DNA of 50,119 nucleotides. Source: Methanocalculus sp. MSAO_Arc2 (GTDB lineage: Archaea > Halobacteriota > Methanomicrobia > Methanomicrobiales > Methanocorpusculaceae). This document shows, one piece after another, positions 23,690-31,772 of the stretch; within the stretch, counting starts at the first letter, position 1, and every line of letters begins with the position of its first letter. A program made the position numbers and the translations under genes. The notes below the pieces were generated by a model. The model made no database searches. It had not been told where the DNA came from and saw nothing but the letters and a program-made list of their open reading frames with translations. The stretch is taken from positions 1-50,119 of the forward strand of contig QZAC01000022.1 in NCBI GenBank assembly GCA_003838065.1, given 5' to 3'.

Positions 23690-25045
23690 TCACCATCTAT
23701 GATCATAAATCCTATCATCAATAGGTTTCTCGCCGGTAACATCAGTGGTGATCGCAAGGACGTTTCGTAATTGCCCCTTACTTGAAAAAATAGGTATTTT
23801 TTTTGTCCTGAGAATCCGGGTCTCTGATCCCTCCCCGCGACAGAACGGGTGAATTACCTCCAGGCTTTCGAGTGAATCCTCTATCTCCTGTGTGGTCCTG
23901 CTCCAGAGGGCAGCATACTCTTCAGGGAAGATCTTATCTGGCTTTTGTCCTATGAGAAATTCACGCGGAAAACCGATAAAATCCTCTGCCGCCTGGTTGA
24001 AAAATATCAGTGTATGATTCTCCAGTTCCTCGACTGCGACCATGTCAGGAATATTTTCAACAATTGAATTGAGAAAATCCCTCCATTGGCGGACATGTTT
24101 GACGGCACGGTTTCTCTCAGTGACATTCCGAAAAGCCCCCCGGTATCCAAGGAGTAAGGGTTGCCCATCTGCATCAGGAATGGTAATTGGATTTCCTGAC
24201 AACTCAACCGCGATCAACTCGCCATCTGGTCGCTTTATGTTGCAATCAACAAGAGGCCATGCCTTCTGTGCCTGTATGGATGGCTGTATTGCTCTTTTGA
24301 ACAGCATCTTCTCTTCAGTATCCATGAAGTCGGTGAACCGATGCCCAATCATGTCGTCTGGAGGGATGCCACATACCGATTCAGAACGTGGGCTGATATA
24401 TGTGATAGCTCCGGTTTGATCTGCAGCCCAGATCACATCGCATATATCAGAGACAAGAGTCCGAAACATCTCTTCGCTCTGTCGGAGTGCTTCCTCAGCC
24501 TTCTTCTGGTTGGTTATCTCTTCAATGATTATGGTTATGCCGGGAGATCCGTCATCAAAGACAGATCTGATGATTTTCTGGCGAAAATAGTAATCTCTGC
24601 CCTCTCTCAGGAGCCGTATCTCCTCGTTGGATTCAACCTGATTGTGTACATTATTGATATAGTCTTCAAGCAATGGATGGGAAAAAAAGATGAGTTCTGT
24701 TTCTTCAAGTTTTTTTCCTATTGTATCCTCATGGACTGTTCCGCAGAATGAGAGGATTTGGTCATTTGCAACAATAATACGGCCGTCATGGTCCAGTACC
24801 ATTACAAGCGCTGAAGAAATGTTGAGCAGCGCACTTATCGGCACACGCTGGGAGAGGAAGTAGACCTTTGCCTTTCCAAATGTCCTCATCTCAACCCTGC
24901 CGGCCACAAGAAGCATATCAAGATATCGTGCAGCGGTATTGCGGTTGATTCCAATGGCATCCGCGATCTCGCCAACTGACATCCCGCGCAGATTGCCCCT
25001 GAGGAGATCGGTGATTCGGGTGATATCGGCAGGGTGCGATGGCAT
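23690..25045 (-). CDS. Winged-helix and triple-PAS sensory regulator
   Basis: A 451-residue soluble signal protein. Residues about 1-70 are a winged helix-turn-helix (ITDLLRGNLRGMSVGEIADAIG, TAARYLDMLLVAGRVEM) that would bind DNA. Three PAS domains follow at about 70-185 (VLDHDGRIIVANDQIL), 188-312 (MFRTLVSDICDVIWAADQTGAITYIS, PAC segment ending NVTERNRAV) and 318-440 (LNSIVENIPDMVAVEE, PAC ending TTDVTGEK). The chain stops ten residues later with no histidine kinase. It is therefore either a one-component regulator or a truncated form of the HTH-PAS-kinase proteins of methanogens. A TATA box at 25065-25074, about 25 nt before the ATG, indicates a leaderless transcript. The ligand is unknown. 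Confidence 0.85.
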   Translation of the reverse strand: MPSHPADITRITDLLRGNLRGMSVGEIADAIGINRNTAARYLDMLLVAGRVEMRTFGKAKVYFLSQRVPISALLNISSALVMVLDHDGRIIVANDQILSFCGTVHEDTIGKKLEETELIFFSHPLLEDYINNVHNQVESNEEIRLLREGRDYYFRQKIIRSVFDDGSPGITIIIEEITNQKKAEEALRQSEEMFRTLVSDICDVIWAADQTGAITYISPRSESVCGIPPDDMIGHRFTDFMDTEEKMLFKRAIQPSIQAQKAWPLVDCNIKRPDGELIAVELSGNPITIPDADGQPLLLGYRGAFRNVTERNRAVKHVRQWRDFLNSIVENIPDMVAVEELENHTLIFFNQAAEDFIGFPREFLIGQKPDKIFPEEYAALWSRTTQEIEDSLESLEVIHPFCRGEGSETRILRTKKIPIFSSKGQLRNVLAITTDVTGEKPIDDRIYDHRW

Positions 25046-25064
25046 TACACAATACTGGTGCGTA

Positions 25065-25074
25065 GATAAATAAA
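25065..25074 (-). promoter_or_regulatory. TATA box of the HTH-PAS regulator
   Basis: TTTATTTATC on the minus strand, 20-29 nt upstream of the ATG at 25045; no ribosome binding site is present. Confidence 0.55.
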
Positions 25075-25133
25075 GGGATTTCGGTATTGCCCGGCGTCAT
25101 ACTTAGCATCATTGCATGGCATTGATGGAATAA

Positions 25134-25141
25134 TTTATAAA
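25134..25141 (+). promoter_or_regulatory. TATA box of the candidate structured RNA
   Basis: TTTATAAA on the plus strand. Transcription would start about 25 nt downstream, near 25160, at the left edge of a gene-free region with long-range base pairing. Confidence 0.5.
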
Positions 25142-25157
25142 CTATAACATCGAAGTG

Positions 25158-25435
25158 TATGTGTGGACAGCCTGGATGTACCAGATCCCGGTATCGCCAT
25201 CACTGGATGAAGGCGTGCGTCCCGCCCCCGGTGCGGCAAAAATTCAGTATACAAGGCACTTAGTTCAACCATATACCCCGGCTACACACCTCTCAAGTGA
25301 TCACGACATAGTTCTTCGATCCCCTCCGGGTATTTTCTGGCCGCACCGGGGGCACGCTCCATTCAATACCAGTAGTAGTAATCCTGTGCCGTGCGGGCAT
25401 GTACCAACCAATCCCTCTTTTCCTTTATTTTTACA
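25158..25435 (+). ncRNA. Candidate structured non-coding RNA
   Basis: About 280 nt without a credible protein gene. A 14-bp perfect stem pairs 25224-25237 (GCCCCCGGTGCGGC) with 25340-25353 (GCCGCACCGGGGGC). After a 3-nt bulge (CCC), GCGT 25217-25220 pairs with ACGC 25354-25357; further out TGGA 25204-25207 can pair with TCCA 25358-25361. Inside the 100-nt closed region ATACCCCGG (about 25271-25280) can pair with CCGGGTAT (about 25326-25333) over 8 bp with one bulge. A TATA box lies about 25 nt upstream of the left edge, and a T-rich stretch (25418-25432) could end the transcript. I do not find hallmark motifs of RNase P RNA, SRP RNA or tRNA. The strand is inferred from the TATA box and T-rich end. 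Confidence 0.45.
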
Positions 25436-25484
25436 ACCACTACATCAACGGTTTATGTTTTAACTCGCACCAGATACAGTATCT

Positions 25485-25490
25485 AAAAAA
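25485..25490 (-). terminator. T6 tract downstream of cofH
   Basis: Six T on the minus strand about 31 nt after the cofH stop codon, next to a perfect AGATAC-a-GTATCT inverted repeat (25472-25484). Confidence 0.4.
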
Positions 25491-25520
25491 GATGAGAGGA
25501 TATCTGGCAAATTCAGTAAC

Positions 25521-26606
25521 TTATAAGGAATCGTATTGTGTGGTTCGTTGAACAAGACGCCTGCTGATATCACTTGAGATCCGCTCCATCAATGCCGGGT
25601 CAAGATATCCTGCCTCGGATCCACCTGCCTCGACTGAGACATCATCAGAGAACATCGTCCCGCCGAGATCGTCTCCACCTGATAGAAGAGCAATCTGGGT
25701 GAGTTTAATCCCGAACTTCCCCCATGGGACCTGGATATGGTCGAAGTTATCCAGGAAGAGTCGGGCTGTTGCGATCATCAGGAGGTCTTCACGTCCTGTG
25801 GCACCAGCGGGTGCAAACCCGTTCCGGTACAGGGAGGTATTCTGGTAAAGGTAAGAGAGAGGAACGAGTTCAGTAAAACCACCGGTTTCATCCTGGATAG
25901 ATCTGAGAATATTAAGATGTGTAATACGGTCTGCTGGTGTTTCCAGGGAGCCATACATGATGGTTGCAGTACTAGATACTCCAGCTCTATGGGCCTCCTT
26001 GATGATCCTGATCCAGTTGGCAGTATCGATCTTAGCCGGACAGATCACCTCGCGGACACTGTCAACCAGGATCTCTGCGGCTGTCCCTTGCAGGGTTCCC
26101 AGTCCTGCTTCCCTGAGCCGCATGAGGGCTTCGAGAGTAGAGATGCCGCTTTTTTCTGCGATATATGCAATCTCATCCGGGCTTGCCGTATGAATATCAA
26201 TGCCTGGTGCCTCATCGCGGACTGTCCTGATGATCTCGCTATAGGTTTCGATGGTATAGTCCGGGTGGACTCCGGAGAGGAGGCAGATCTCTGTGATGTT
26301 TCTGGAACGTCCAATGTTCACTTTTTGGCGTATTCGTTCGGCATCATCGAAGAAGGCATCCGGGTCATCTTTATGCCTTCCAAAAGCGCAGAACCCGCAG
26401 AGATTCTTGCAAATATTTGTGATATGGATATTCTGATTCCGGACGTACGTAACGATATCACCGACCTTCTCTTCCCTGAGTTCATCAGCGGCATGACAGA
26501 TTTGATAGATCTCGCGGCCTGTTGCTCTGAGTAGATGCAGTCCTTCAGAAGGGGTGAGTCTGTGACCTCCCAAACAGTCATTGAGCAGGTGCCTGGTATG
26601 TATCAT
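25521..26606 (-). CDS. cofH: FO synthase subunit 2, CofH (tyrosine 4-hydroxyphenyl transferase)
   Basis: A radical SAM enzyme of coenzyme F420 synthesis: it joins tyrosine's hydroxybenzyl group to 5-amino-6-ribitylaminouracil, and CofG then closes the deazaflavin FO. The 361 residues include the cluster motif C66-x3-C70-x2-C73 in NICKNLCGFCAFGR, the form typical of CofH; CofG has a CRNRCGYC-type motif. LLSGVHPDYTIETY, IDIHTASPDEI, GLGTLQGTAAEIL and STATIMYGSLETP are further family blocks. GGAGAAG just upstream of ATG 26606 supports the start. It follows the signal peptidase gene by 4 nt, so the two are one operon, although their functions are unrelated. The ribitylaminouracil substrate is shared with riboflavin synthesis (ribH, ribC near 37 kb). 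CofG is not in the window. Confidence 0.93.
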   Translation of the reverse strand: MIHTRHLLNDCLGGHRLTPSEGLHLLRATGREIYQICHAADELREEKVGDIVTYVRNQNIHITNICKNLCGFCAFGRHKDDPDAFFDDAERIRQKVNIGRSRNITEICLLSGVHPDYTIETYSEIIRTVRDEAPGIDIHTASPDEIAYIAEKSGISTLEALMRLREAGLGTLQGTAAEILVDSVREVICPAKIDTANWIRIIKEAHRAGVSSTATIMYGSLETPADRITHLNILRSIQDETGGFTELVPLSYLYQNTSLYRNGFAPAGATGREDLLMIATARLFLDNFDHIQVPWGKFGIKLTQIALLSGGDDLGGTMFSDDVSVEAGGSEAGYLDPALMERISSDISRRLVQRTTQYDSL

Positions 26607-26610
26607 AGTA

Positions 26611-27300
26611 TTACTTCTCCTCTCTTCGTCTGGAAGCGATCAATTCCTGAATAATAATAATGGCAATGATGAGCACAGCAAACTCAACAATATGAAGCGG
26701 AAGGTACCCAACGATCGGAACAGAATAGACGGCTTTTCCGATTATCCACTCGTCTCGTACGGGTTTGATCCTCCCGATATGAGGATGGGTCGTAACCTGG
26801 TCGATCACCGGGTTATTATCTCCCTGCGTAAGAATCCCGCTATCCGCATTTGTAAAGCCAAGCAACTCTTCTGCTTCTTCTGCGGTTATATGGGTCAGAG
26901 CACGATGGATAATCGGGTGTACCGAACTATCTCCATTTGGCCTGAAGATGATGACGTCACCTGGATTGCCAAACATGGTATGCCCTGTCTCGATTCCTTC
27001 CTTGGCTGTTGTGAGGGTCCAGAATCGATCCGGTGCTGCAACGAATACAAGATCTCCCACCTGCATTCCCGGAAGCATACTTTCTGACTCGACTGCAACG
27101 ACAGCTGGCCATGTTCCAAAGATGATAAAAAGGAGAAGCGCCACTCCAAGAACAACACAGGCGACCCAGAGGAGATCGCGGGCAAGCGAAACAGCAGGAT
27201 GTGTGCTTGATGTAAATCTGTCAATGAGTGATTCCTGTTTTTCACCATTGCTCTGTGGTTTTCGCGATGTGCTCATTTGACTGTATCTTTGTTCTGGCAT
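26611..27300 (-). CDS. Signal peptidase I (archaeal/ER type)
   Basis: A membrane protease that removes signal peptides from exported proteins. In the 229 residues a cytoplasmic N-terminus is followed by a membrane anchor at about 42-63. The catalytic serine is S74 in ESESMLPGM. The general base is histidine (H132 in IIHRALTH), as in archaeal and ER enzymes, not the lysine of bacterial ones. TQGDNNPVIDQ carries the conserved acidic residues. A second membrane helix at about 202-222 ends the protein (RRREEK). The ATG at 27300 is the longest start, with only a distant GAGG; M9 (27276) is possible. It heads a two-gene operon with cofH and is divergent from purA. Targets in this window would include the PEGA and COG1361-like proteins. 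Confidence 0.92.
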   Translation of the reverse strand: MPEQRYSQMSTSRKPQSNGEKQESLIDRFTSSTHPAVSLARDLLWVACVVLGVALLLFIIFGTWPAVVAVESESMLPGMQVGDLVFVAAPDRFWTLTTAKEGIETGHTMFGNPGDVIIFRPNGDSSVHPIIHRALTHITAEEAEELLGFTNADSGILTQGDNNPVIDQVTTHPHIGRIKPVRDEWIIGKAVYSVPIVGYLPLHIVEFAVLIIAIIIIQELIASRRREEK

Positions 27301-27362
27301 GCTCTTGATGGTTTCCTCTCATGTTCCATAACTCTGAAAATCCGATGGTTTTATGCAGGGAA

Positions 27363-27371
27363 TTATTTATC
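27363..27371 (+). promoter_or_regulatory. TATA box of purA
   Basis: TTATTTATC, 33-41 nt upstream of the purA ATG at 27404, in the divergent region shared with the signal peptidase gene. Confidence 0.5.
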
Positions 27372-27403
27372 AACGTATTCAGCACACATGTAATGATACG
27401 TTT

Positions 27404-28414
27404 ATGTCCTGCACAATTATTGTCGGTGGTTTTTTTGGTGATGAAGGGAAAGGTAAAATCGTTGCCCATATCGCTCATACAGATCATCCAACCGTCATTT
27501 CACGTGGTGGTGTCGGCCCCAATGCCGGCCATACCGTACATGTCGGGGAGAAGGAGTTTGGTGTCCGGATGATCCCCTCAGGTTTTGTATACGAAGATGC
27601 CGAACTCTGTATCGGACCTGGAGTTCTTGTGGATCCGCGAGTCTTTCTTCATGAGGTTGAACTCCTCGGAGCATCGGGCAGGATCTTTATTGATGGACGT
27701 TGTGGTGTCATTGAAGAAGAGCATATTTTGCGGGATAAGGGCAGCGAACACCTCACAAAAACTATAGGGAGCACCGGGACGGGATGTGGTCCTGCAAATG
27801 CTGATCGGGTGCTTCGTTCGGCCCGGCAGGCAAAAGATATCCCGGAACTTGCACCCTATATCACCGACGTTGCCGAGAAAGTAAACAAAGCAATTGATCA
27901 TGGTGAAAAGGTAATCCTGGAAGGCACACAGGGTTTTGGCATTTCACTCTACTTTGGGACATATCCATTTGTAACAAGCAAGGACACCTCGGCATCTCAG
28001 ATAGCAGCAGATTGCGGTGTCGGCCCTACCAGAATCGATGATGTGATCGTTGTATTTAAAGCATTTCCAACCAGGGTTGGTGAAGGTCCGTTCTCAACAG
28101 AGATGAGTCTTGAACAGTCCCATTCAAGAGGAATTGTTGAATATGGAACTGTCACCCATAGAGAACGGAGGATAGGCAATTGGGACGGAATGATGGCACG
28201 ATACTCCGCAATGATCAATGGATGCACTCAGGTCGCCATCACCGGGATTGACCGTGTTGATCCGGCATGTTTTGGAGCAACAGACTATGATCAGCTCACA
28301 GAGACCGCAAAGGTTTTCATCCAGCAGGTAGAGGAGGATGTAGGACGCCCGGTTACAATCATCTCGACAGGACCTGAGCTCTCACAGATAATCGATCTGA
28401 GGAAGAAGCAATGA
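27404..28414 (+). CDS. purA: Adenylosuccinate synthetase (short archaeal form)
   Basis: Couples IMP and aspartate with GTP hydrolysis to adenylosuccinate, the first committed step to AMP. The 336 residues belong to the short archaeal type, about 100 shorter than the bacterial enzyme. Visible are the GDEGKGK loop at the N-terminus with its catalytic Asp, GGVGPNAGHTV (catalytic His), GSTGTGCGPA, EGTQGFGISLYFG and GPTRIDDV. I start at ATG 27404, which opens directly into MSCTIIVGGFFGDEGKG, preceded by a TATA box. Its stop overlaps the next gene by 4 nt (ATGA), beginning a run purA-trm112-like-DUF7524-cbiB. Confidence 0.95.
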   Translation: MSCTIIVGGFFGDEGKGKIVAHIAHTDHPTVISRGGVGPNAGHTVHVGEKEFGVRMIPSGFVYEDAELCIGPGVLVDPRVFLHEVELLGASGRIFIDGRCGVIEEEHILRDKGSEHLTKTIGSTGTGCGPANADRVLRSARQAKDIPELAPYITDVAEKVNKAIDHGEKVILEGTQGFGISLYFGTYPFVTSKDTSASQIAADCGVGPTRIDDVIVVFKAFPTRVGEGPFSTEMSLEQSHSRGIVEYGTVTHRERRIGNWDGMMARYSAMINGCTQVAITGIDRVDPACFGATDYDQLTETAKVFIQQVEEDVGRPVTIISTGPELSQIIDLRKKQ

Positions 28415-28602
28415 AGCGCTGGCTTATGGATATTCTCTGCTGCCCGATCTGCAAAGGTGATATCGTACTGAATGTAGCTCTGGAGAATGAAGAAGAGATC
28501 GTGGAAGGTACTCTCAGGTGTGATGCCTGTTGCATTGATTATCCTATCCATGAGGGGATACCAAATCTTCTTCCTCCTGAATCCATATATGATGAGGAAT
28601 AA
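28411..28602 (+). CDS. Trm112-family zinc-ribbon methyltransferase activator
   Basis: A 63-residue small protein of the Trm112/UPF0434 family. Archaeal Trm112 binds and stabilises several SAM-dependent methyltransferases acting on tRNA, rRNA and release factors. The zinc-binding cysteines are visible as CCPICKGD near the N-terminus and CDACC in the middle, followed by YPIHEGIPNLLPPE, the end typical for the family. It overlaps the purA stop by 4 nt, so the genes are co-translated. The 6-nt gap to the DUF7524 gene continues the operon. The partner methyltransferases are not in this window, apart from the broken remnant at 12.9 kb. Confidence 0.9.
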   Translation: MKRWLMDILCCPICKGDIVLNVALENEEEIVEGTLRCDACCIDYPIHEGIPNLLPPESIYDEE

Positions 28603-28608
28603 GTAAGT

Positions 28609-29157
28609 ATGACCGTTGCAGAAGCACATCTGAACCGTATTGGTGTCAACTCGATCGAACTCCCTATACATGAAGTTCCAGTCGATGCTGGCTCTGATCT
28701 TGTGATCCATCTGAAAAACCATGGTTCTCCCACCCATGCAACGATCAGAACGCATAATGGAGGGGCATACACGGATTTTTATCATGAAAATATCTATGTG
28801 GATGGCAACGTCGAATTTCGAATACCAATTCGTGAGTCTTCAGGGGATGGTATTTTTGATCTTGATGTCATCACGGGATATGGTTCAAAATTAAGCAGAT
28901 TGAAAGTTGTCGTGAGCAAAGCATGTCCGATTGTCCCTCTTGAGGAAGAGGTTATTGTTGAGGAAAAACAACTTAAAAGAACCCGGCCTTCGTTCGTTTC
29001 TCTGATTTTGTGCATTATCGCCTTTGTCATCTATCTTGTGTGGCTCTACTTCCGGTGGGCAGATCTTGCTCCGCTGGATGCGATTGCAACCGCTCTCATA
29101 GTTCTGCTCCTGCTTACCGGAGTCATCACTGCATGCCGCTGTCCGGAATCATCCTGA
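28609..29157 (+). CDS. Conserved membrane protein, DUF7524-like
   Basis: A 182-residue protein resembling DUF7524 proteins of methanogens; function unknown. Residues about 1-110 form a beta-rich soluble domain (HEVPVDAGSDLVIHLKNHG, IYVDGNVEFRIPI) that looks like an Ig-type sandwich. Two membrane helices follow at about 125-147 and 155-175. Orientation is unclear because there is no signal peptide. It sits between trm112-like and cbiB; its end overlaps cbiB by 25 nt. The steady neighbourhood suggests a housekeeping role, but nothing specific can be claimed. Confidence 0.75.
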   Translation: MTVAEAHLNRIGVNSIELPIHEVPVDAGSDLVIHLKNHGSPTHATIRTHNGGAYTDFYHENIYVDGNVEFRIPIRESSGDGIFDLDVITGYGSKLSRLKVVVSKACPIVPLEEEVIVEEKQLKRTRPSFVSLILCIIAFVIYLVWLYFRWADLAPLDAIATALIVLLLLTGVITACRCPESS

Positions 29158-30050
29158 TAGCAGCCCTCATAGTTGATAGATCTATTGGAGATCCCCACAG
29201 TTCGTTCCATCCGGTTGCACTAATCGGCAGATTCATTGGCTGGTGGGGAAGACCGTCTGAATATCGTCCTCACCTCCAGCGCTTTGCCGGTTTCTTCTTC
29301 TGGATTGTGACTATTATACTCTTTACCATTCCATTTCTTTTGGTAGAGCTCTATGGACCCTGGTGGGTCTATATCATGGCGGGTCCGTTTCTCTTAAAAA
29401 CAACCTTTGCATGGCGTTCACTTGAAGATCATGCCCGTTTGGTAGATGAAGCTCTTGCACGGGATCAGGATGCCGGAAGAATTGCTGTTTCAATGATGGT
29501 CTCGCGGAACACTTCATGCCTCTCAGATGAAGCGATCAGATCTGCTGCGTACGAGTCTGTTGCAGAGAATCTGGTTGACTCTATTATTGCACCTCTCTTC
29601 TGGTTTGCTCTCCTTGGCCTTCCAGGAGCTGCCATGTACCGTGCCGCTAATACGATGGATGCAATGCTTGGATACCATGATGAAAGATGGCGGCTTGGGT
29701 GGTTTTCTGCCAGGGCAGATGACCTCCTCACGTATATTCCGGCACGGATCACCGGACTTCTTCTCCTTCTCTGGTTTGGATTGAAGGGCCGGGGAGAGGT
29801 GGCTTATGCAGTCCTCAGCCGTGATGCCAGGCGCAGGCCTGGGTGGAATGGCGGGATACCGATGGCGGCGATAGCTGGCGGATGCGGGGTTCTTTTTGAA
29901 AAGGCAGGAAGATACAGGATCGGCGATCCACTTATTCCTCTTTCAAAGGGAGGAAGGTGTGTTATCGCTGCTGTCCGGGGGACTACCGTGCTTTTTACCG
30001 GTATTCTTCTTATCTTCTGGGTGCTTTTCTCTCATCTTAATGCCTGCTGA
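29133..30050 (+). CDS. cbiB: Adenosylcobinamide-phosphate synthase (cobalamin biosynthesis CbiB/CobD)
   Basis: A membrane enzyme that attaches the aminopropanol (phosphate) arm to adenosylcobyric acid in corrinoid synthesis, needed for the methyl-transfer cofactor of methanogens. The 305 residues contain the family signatures: DRSIGDP, HPVALIGRFI, VSRNTSCL, ESVAENLVDSIIAPLFW, MYRAANTMDAMLGY, RADDLLTYIPARI and NGGIPMAAIAG. Five hydrophobic segments are visible. ATG 29133 is chosen because family homology begins with it; the frame extends upstream inside DUF7524. It is the last gene of the purA operon, followed by about 250 bp without a convincing gene. Confidence 0.93.
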   Translation: MPLSGIILIAALIVDRSIGDPHSSFHPVALIGRFIGWWGRPSEYRPHLQRFAGFFFWIVTIILFTIPFLLVELYGPWWVYIMAGPFLLKTTFAWRSLEDHARLVDEALARDQDAGRIAVSMMVSRNTSCLSDEAIRSAAYESVAENLVDSIIAPLFWFALLGLPGAAMYRAANTMDAMLGYHDERWRLGWFSARADDLLTYIPARITGLLLLLWFGLKGRGEVAYAVLSRDARRRPGWNGGIPMAAIAGGCGVLFEKAGRYRIGDPLIPLSKGGRCVIAAVRGTTVLFTGILLIFWVLFSHLNAC

Positions 30051-30306
30051 TCCGTACAACATTTCTGTTAATGAACAGGGGTGGATTTGGAAACCTCGAG
30101 TGAATCGATTGAAGTTCATCTTTCGATAAACCATGGTGATTGTGCGTGGGCAGCAATCCTCAAGAGATGTGAAAAGGAGGAACAGGAATCGAAAGAATCA
30201 CAGGTTCCACAATTATTAATAATTTTTAAAATATTTAAATTATATCAATATAAAAAATGTTTTCCGGGCTATACTTTATTGGCTGTGCCGATCCATTATT
30301 ACGGAG
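30051..30306 (+). promoter_or_regulatory. pdxST upstream region, AT-rich promoter
   Basis: This is 256 bp between cbiB and pdxS. Positions 30210-30258 are strongly A/T-rich with several TATA-like boxes (TTTAAATTATAT near 30234-30245), and CTTTATTGG at 30274-30282 lies about 28 nt before the pdxS ATG, which would give a leaderless message. A GTG-initiated frame (30081 onwards) is open into pdxS, but only its first part has coding-like composition; I do not annotate it. Confidence 0.4.
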
Positions 30307-31203
30307 ATGAAACTGGAAGAGTTAAGATTTGGAACCGAGCTTCTCAAGCGGGGTTTTGCATCCATGCAGAAAGGGGGCGTTATCATGGATGTCGTCTCTG
30401 CTGAGCAGGCGATAATCGCTGAAGAAGCTGGTGCTGTTGCAGTGATGGCACTTGAACGGGTGCCTGCTGATATTCGAAAGGCAGGTGGGGTGACCAGGAT
30501 GGCCGATCCCACAAAGATAATCGAGATAACAGAGGCAGTCTCCATCCCGGTGATGGCCAAGATCCGGATCGGTCACTTTGTTGAGGCACAGGTACTCCAG
30601 GAGCTCGGCGTTGATATGATCGATGAATCTGAGGTCCTGACCCCGGCAGATGAGGAGTTCCATGTGGATAAAAAGGCTTTTTCAGTGCCGTTTGTCTGCG
30701 GTGCACGGAACCTGGGTGAAGCGCTTCGGAGGATCAACGAAGGAGCAGCGATGATCCGGACAAAGGGAGAAGCAGGAACCGGAAATGTGGTTGAGGCAGT
30801 CAGGCATATGCGGTCGATCACATCTGAAATTCGAATGCTGAGTGGCATGAACTCACAGGAAAGAAATGGGTACGCACGAAAGATCGAAGCACCTGAAGAG
30901 CTGGTCGTGGAAGCAGCATCACTGGGCCGGCTCCCGGTTGTGAACTTCTCAGCTGGCGGGATCGCCACACCTGCCGATGCCGCACTGATGATGCAGCTTG
31001 GAGCAGACGGCGTATTTGTAGGTTCAGGGATCTTTAAGTCTGAGTACCCGGAGAAGATGGCACAGGCAATTGTTGAGGCAGTTTATCACTTCAGTGATCC
31101 AAAGGTGATCGCAGACGTAAGCCGGGGCCTTGGCGATGCGATGCCGGGGATTGATATTCATACTCTTGAGCCAGAAGAGGTGCTCCAGACACGTGGCTGG
31201 TAG
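30307..31203 (+). CDS. pdxS: Pyridoxal 5'-phosphate synthase, PdxS subunit
   Basis: Makes PLP directly from ribose 5-phosphate, glyceraldehyde 3-phosphate and ammonia delivered by PdxT. The 298 residues give the full (beta/alpha)8 barrel: LLKRGFASMQKGGVIMDV, AVMALERVPADIRK, MAKIRIGHFVEAQ (active-site Lys), IDESEVLTPADE, CGARNLGEALRRI with TKGEAGTGNV, and VGSGIFKSEYP. ATG 30307 fits the family start. Its stop codon lies within the first codons of pdxT (11-nt overlap), so the two subunits, which form a 12+12 complex, are co-translated. Confidence 0.98.
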   Translation: MKLEELRFGTELLKRGFASMQKGGVIMDVVSAEQAIIAEEAGAVAVMALERVPADIRKAGGVTRMADPTKIIEITEAVSIPVMAKIRIGHFVEAQVLQELGVDMIDESEVLTPADEEFHVDKKAFSVPFVCGARNLGEALRRINEGAAMIRTKGEAGTGNVVEAVRHMRSITSEIRMLSGMNSQERNGYARKIEAPEELVVEAASLGRLPVVNFSAGGIATPADAALMMQLGADGVFVGSGIFKSEYPEKMAQAIVEAVYHFSDPKVIADVSRGLGDAMPGIDIHTLEPEEVLQTRGW

Positions 31204-31768
31204 AATTGGTGTTCTTGCCCTTCAGGGCGATGTCTTTGAGCATGTTCATGCGTTCCGGCATGCACTTGGGGATCGTGGAGATGTGTCTCTCTTCCGGTAT
31301 GCATCTGACATTCCGTCATTTGACGGGATTGTCATTCCAGGCGGTGAATCAACAACACTTATGCGGCAGATCCAGAAGGCCGGTATGGTCACACCGCTTC
31401 AGAAATTCGAAGGTGGCATCTTTGCCACCTGCGCGGGTATGGTCATCCTTGCATCAGAGCTGCAGGACAACAGCCGCTTTGAACCCCTCGGCATAATGGA
31501 TATGACTGTAAAGCGCAATGCCTTTGGACGTCAGCGCGAATCCTTCGAAGCAAATATTGAATGCAGCGGTTTGGATTCTCCGTTCCATGCCGTTTTTATT
31601 CGGGCGCCTGTAGCAACGCGGACTGGATATGAAACCAGGGTGTTCGCATCTCTTCCTCAGGGGTATGTTGCAGTCAGCCATGGCCTCCACATGGCATTCT
31701 CATTTCATCCCGAACTTGGCGGTGATCTGAGACTCCATACGCTCTTCCTGGACCGCCTTTTTCTTTGA
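31193..31768 (+). CDS. pdxT: Pyridoxal 5'-phosphate synthase, PdxT glutaminase subunit
   Basis: A class I glutamine amidotransferase that hydrolyses glutamine and channels ammonia to PdxS. The 191 residues start at GTG 31193, since the family begins AGRIGVLALQGDVFEH, and GAGGTG lies 10 nt upstream (31177-31182). The triad is visible: Cys in GGIFATCAGMVILA, and His and Glu in FSFHPELGGD. PGGESTT is the oxyanion-region loop. Overlaps pdxS by 11 nt. It converges with the DUF1805 gene only 4 bp away. Confidence 0.96.
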   Translation: MAGRIGVLALQGDVFEHVHAFRHALGDRGDVSLFRYASDIPSFDGIVIPGGESTTLMRQIQKAGMVTPLQKFEGGIFATCAGMVILASELQDNSRFEPLGIMDMTVKRNAFGRQRESFEANIECSGLDSPFHAVFIRAPVATRTGYETRVFASLPQGYVAVSHGLHMAFSFHPELGGDLRLHTLFLDRLFL

Positions 31769-31772
31769 ACCA

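Noticed and set aside
25158..25435. RNase P RNA, SRP RNA or a tRNA as identity of the structured region
   Set aside because: The universally conserved sequence blocks of these RNAs were looked for on both strands and not seen; a covariance search would be decisive.
25155..25463. A 102-codon GTG-initiated frame in the gap upstream of cofH
   Set aside because: It is rich in Pro, His and Ser without domain-like pattern, has no ribosome binding site, and coincides with the long-range stem; an RNA explanation fits better.
30081..30404. A GTG frame running from the cbiB/pdxS gap into pdxS
   Set aside because: Only its first 45 codons look coding; the rest crosses an A/T-rich promoter stretch and overlaps pdxS out of frame.
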